DNA of 8,153 nucleotides, from positions 1 through 8,153 of the forward strand of contig CAZUAH010000603.1 of the NCBI GenBank assembly GCA_964617665.1, read 5' to 3'. The position numbers and the translations under genes were made by a program. Under the pieces are notes generated by a model that was not told the origin of the DNA, did no database searches, and worked only from the letters and a program-made list of their open reading frames with translations. Shown one piece after another: positions 5,983 through 8,153 of this stretch. How positions within the stretch are numbered: position 1 is the stretch's first letter; the number at the start of each line of letters is the position of its first letter. This DNA comes from JADHUC01 sp964617665 (GTDB lineage Bacteria > Planctomycetota > Planctomycetia > Pirellulales > Pirellulaceae).

Positions 5983-8153
5983 ATGACGTCTTGCACACTA
6001 GCATTCCTGGCAAGTTTGAATCTATTGGGTGCCGATCAGGTGATCGACGGTTTCGACTATTCCGATGATAGCGCGGCTCAGCAGGCCTGGGCCGACCGAG
6101 GTGATCGGGGAGAATCGTCGGCGGTGACGATGGTACCTGACGGCAACCGGAGAGTCCTTCAACTGGTTGCTCCTTTTGCCACCCAGCCTGAACTCGGACG
6201 GGTCTACATCGACCGAAAGGTCGAGCTGGACCTGGCGGGGGTCGGCGAGTTCACGCTGGATATCGTCACTAGTACACCGGAAGCTGCCGGGAGGATTTCT
6301 CTTTACTTTCACAGCGGCAACGGTTGGTATGCCGCTGGAGGCGGGTTGACCAGGAAAGGATGGAGTACATTACGGTTCTCCAAGGCATCGTTTGGAATCG
6401 AAGAACGTCCGGCGGGATGGCACAAGGTCGATACGATCCGAATCGCCATCTGGCGTGGCCAAGCCCAGGACTTCACGGTCCGGCTGGGGCGTCTGGCAGC
6501 CGCGCGGCACGACGTTGCCTTAATCATCCCTGGTGCCGACAGGCATCAGGAACACAGAACGGCCATCGGGACGGCTGAAGACGTGGCTGAAATGATCGCC
6601 GAACTCGGTTTGGGAAGTGACGCCGTTGAAGATTCCGCTTTGGTGCACGGGGCGTTGGGCGATCGCTGCGTGGCGATCCTGGCCTACAATCCGGGGCTTC
6701 CCGCCGGGGCGGCCGACGCGCTGGTACAGTTTGTCGACCGCGGCGGAAAACTGCTGGTGTGTTACCAATTGCCGGGCAAACTTGGCCAAGTGCTCGGATT
6801 TGGTAATCCCAAATACGTCGGTAGAGAGCGGCCGGGCCAGTTTACCGAGATTCGTTTCGATGCTGATGACATCCAGGGCTTGCCAGAGTCGATCCGCCAG
6901 GCTTCGTGGAACATCACAACGGCCGAGCCAACGGATCATAACGCCCGAGTGATCGGTCGCTGGTATGATGAAAATGGCAAGACGACGGGCGACGCCGCGA
7001 TGCTTCTAAGCGATCGTGGTGCGTTCTTCACCCATATCATTCTGCGAGACGATCTGGCGGGCAAGAAACGGGTGTTGGCCGCCGTTCTCGGGCACCTTGC
7101 TCCTACGTTATGGAAACAGATGGCTGAAAGCGAATTGGACCGCGTGGGTCAGGTGGGACATGTCGATAGCCTGGACAGTCTGACCAAGTTTCTCCAATCG
7201 GCCGATCGTGCCGACATCCGGAAACACCTCGATTCCGGTGTGAAGAAGTTGGACGAGGCCAGAGTGGGATTCGACAGGCAAGCCTACGCCCAAACCGTCG
7301 ATTTGGCCAGCACTGTTCATGACGAACTGGTCCAAGCATACCTGTTGGCCCACACGAGTCCAACCACGGAGGGCAGGGCCTTCTGGAACCACTCGGGCAC
7401 TGGGGCTTACGATGGCGATTGGGATCGCACGGCCAAAGAACTGGCAGCGGCCGGATTCAACATGATTCTGCCCAATATGCTCTGGGGCGGTCGAGCCCAT
7501 TACCCGAGCGACGTATTGCCCCGCAGCGCCACCTACAAGAAATACGGCGACCAGATCGCCCAATGCGTGGCGGCTGCTCAGAAATATGGTCTGGAGGTCC
7601 ATGTTTGGAAGGTGAATTTCAACCTGTCCGGCGCTCCGAAGGAGTTTGTCCAGCAGATTCATCGGGAGCACCGAAATCAAGTCTCTGTGGACGGCAAGGC
7701 TCACGACTGGCTTTGTCCGTCGCATCCGGAGAACTTCAGGCTGGAATTGGACAGCATGCTGGAAGTCGCCAGGAAGTATCCCGTCGATGGCCTGCACTTC
7801 GACTACATCCGCTATCCCGGCCGCGACAAATGCTACTGTGACGGGTGCCGGAAGCGATTCGAGGCCGACATGGGGCAACAGGTTGCCGAGTGGCCTGCCG
7901 ACTGCTACTCGGGGGGCTTACGCGACCAATATGCACAATGGCGTTGCGATCGGATCACGCGATTGGTCAAAGCTGTCCATGACGAGGCCAAGAAGATTCG
8001 GCCCGATGTGAAGATCTCGGCCGCTGTATTTGGGGCGTATCCGGATTGTCGGGCGTCGGTGGCGCAAGATTGGCCGGAGTGGATCAAGGCTGGCTACCTC
8101 GATTTCGTTTGCCCCATGGACTACACCCAAAGCGACCTGAACTTCATCGGCCT
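5983..8153 (+). CDS. GHL10-type glycoside hydrolase with N-terminal carbohydrate-binding-like and amidotransferase-like domains (3' end outside window)
   Basis: An open frame continues to the window edge; 723 residues are visible. A short hydrophobic N-terminus (about 2-17) lacks the basic residues of a classic signal peptide, so export is likely but not certain. Residues about 18-172 form a beta-rich region opening VIDGFDYSDD, like galactose-binding-fold carbohydrate modules. Residues about 175-373 look like a class I amidotransferase-type alpha/beta domain (VALIIPGAD at 178-186, VAILAYNPG at 230-238, RGGKLLVCYQLPG at 253-265). The (beta/alpha)8 barrel begins near 463 and has family hallmarks DGLHFDYIRYPG (602-613, D607 the conserved acid), QDWPEWIKAGYLDF (695-708) and PMDYT (711-715). 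GHL10 members include E. coli DigH (YddW), which cuts denuded peptidoglycan glycan. C617, C619 and C622 form a CxCxxC cluster after the active-site strand. The last barrel strands are missing. The substrate is unknown: peptidoglycan or another glycan. Confidence 0.9.
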   Translation, partial: MTSCTLAFLASLNLLGADQVIDGFDYSDDSAAQQAWADRGDRGESSAVTMVPDGNRRVLQLVAPFATQPELGRVYIDRKVELDLAGVGEFTLDIVTSTPEAAGRISLYFHSGNGWYAAGGGLTRKGWSTLRFSKASFGIEERPAGWHKVDTIRIAIWRGQAQDFTVRLGRLAAARHDVALIIPGADRHQEHRTAIGTAEDVAEMIAELGLGSDAVEDSALVHGALGDRCVAILAYNPGLPAGAADALVQFVDRGGKLLVCYQLPGKLGQVLGFGNPKYVGRERPGQFTEIRFDADDIQGLPESIRQASWNITTAEPTDHNARVIGRWYDENGKTTGDAAMLLSDRGAFFTHIILRDDLAGKKRVLAAVLGHLAPTLWKQMAESELDRVGQVGHVDSLDSLTKFLQSADRADIRKHLDSGVKKLDEARVGFDRQAYAQTVDLASTVHDELVQAYLLAHTSPTTEGRAFWNHSGTGAYDGDWDRTAKELAAAGFNMILPNMLWGGRAHYPSDVLPRSATYKKYGDQIAQCVAAAQKYGLEVHVWKVNFNLSGAPKEFVQQIHREHRNQVSVDGKAHDWLCPSHPENFRLELDSMLEVARKYPVDGLHFDYIRYPGRDKCYCDGCRKRFEADMGQQVAEWPADCYSGGLRDQYAQWRCDRITRLVKAVHDEAKKIRPDVKISAAVFGAYPDCRASVAQDWPEWIKAGYLDFVCPMDYTQSDLNFIG

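Overview
The window looks like chromosomal DNA from a moderately high-GC bacterium, most plausibly a member of the Planctomycetota or a relative in the PVC group. This is inferred from the style of the proteins: large exported multidomain enzymes, a Tat-exported polysaccharide-deacetylase-like protein, an M23 peptidase with PKD domains, and a GHL10-type glycosidase behind a carbohydrate-binding-like domain. There is no rRNA or marker gene, so the taxonomic call is tentative. I saw no tRNA, rRNA, CRISPR array, transposase or phage gene.

Layout: there are two divergent gene groups. On the minus strand, read right to left, lie a secreted alpha/beta hydrolase resembling CE15/acetyl-xylan esterases (4174 to 2969), a secreted M23 metallopeptidase with two PKD domains (2910 to 1429), and an (alpha/alpha) toroid-like secreted protein (from 1256, running off the left edge). 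On the plus strand lie a Tat-exported NodB-like protein with tandem C-terminal repeats that resemble pseudomurein-binding repeats (4430-5950) and, 32 bases later, a GHL10-family glycosidase with two N-terminal accessory domains (from 5983, running off the right edge). The 255-base gap 4175-4429 separates the two groups and should carry both promoters. A compact nested palindromic element (1327-1423) sits between the peptidase and toroid genes.

How the genes may work together: every protein carries an export signal or a plausible one, and each resembles a class acting on cell-surface or extracellular polymers: glycan backbone hydrolysis (GHL10), N-deacetylation or binding (NodB-like plus repeats), peptide cross-link cleavage (M23), ester cleavage (CE15-like) and an unassigned toroid. 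A working hypothesis is an exported set that processes a cell wall or a complex extracellular glycan. The two groups could be co-regulated from the shared intergenic region, but nothing in the sequence proves this. The strongest novelty candidates are the NodB-like protein, which has a degenerate first catalytic motif, PMBR-like repeats and a C-terminal CxxC tail, and the GHL10 protein, which has a CxCxxC insertion next to its presumed active-site strand.
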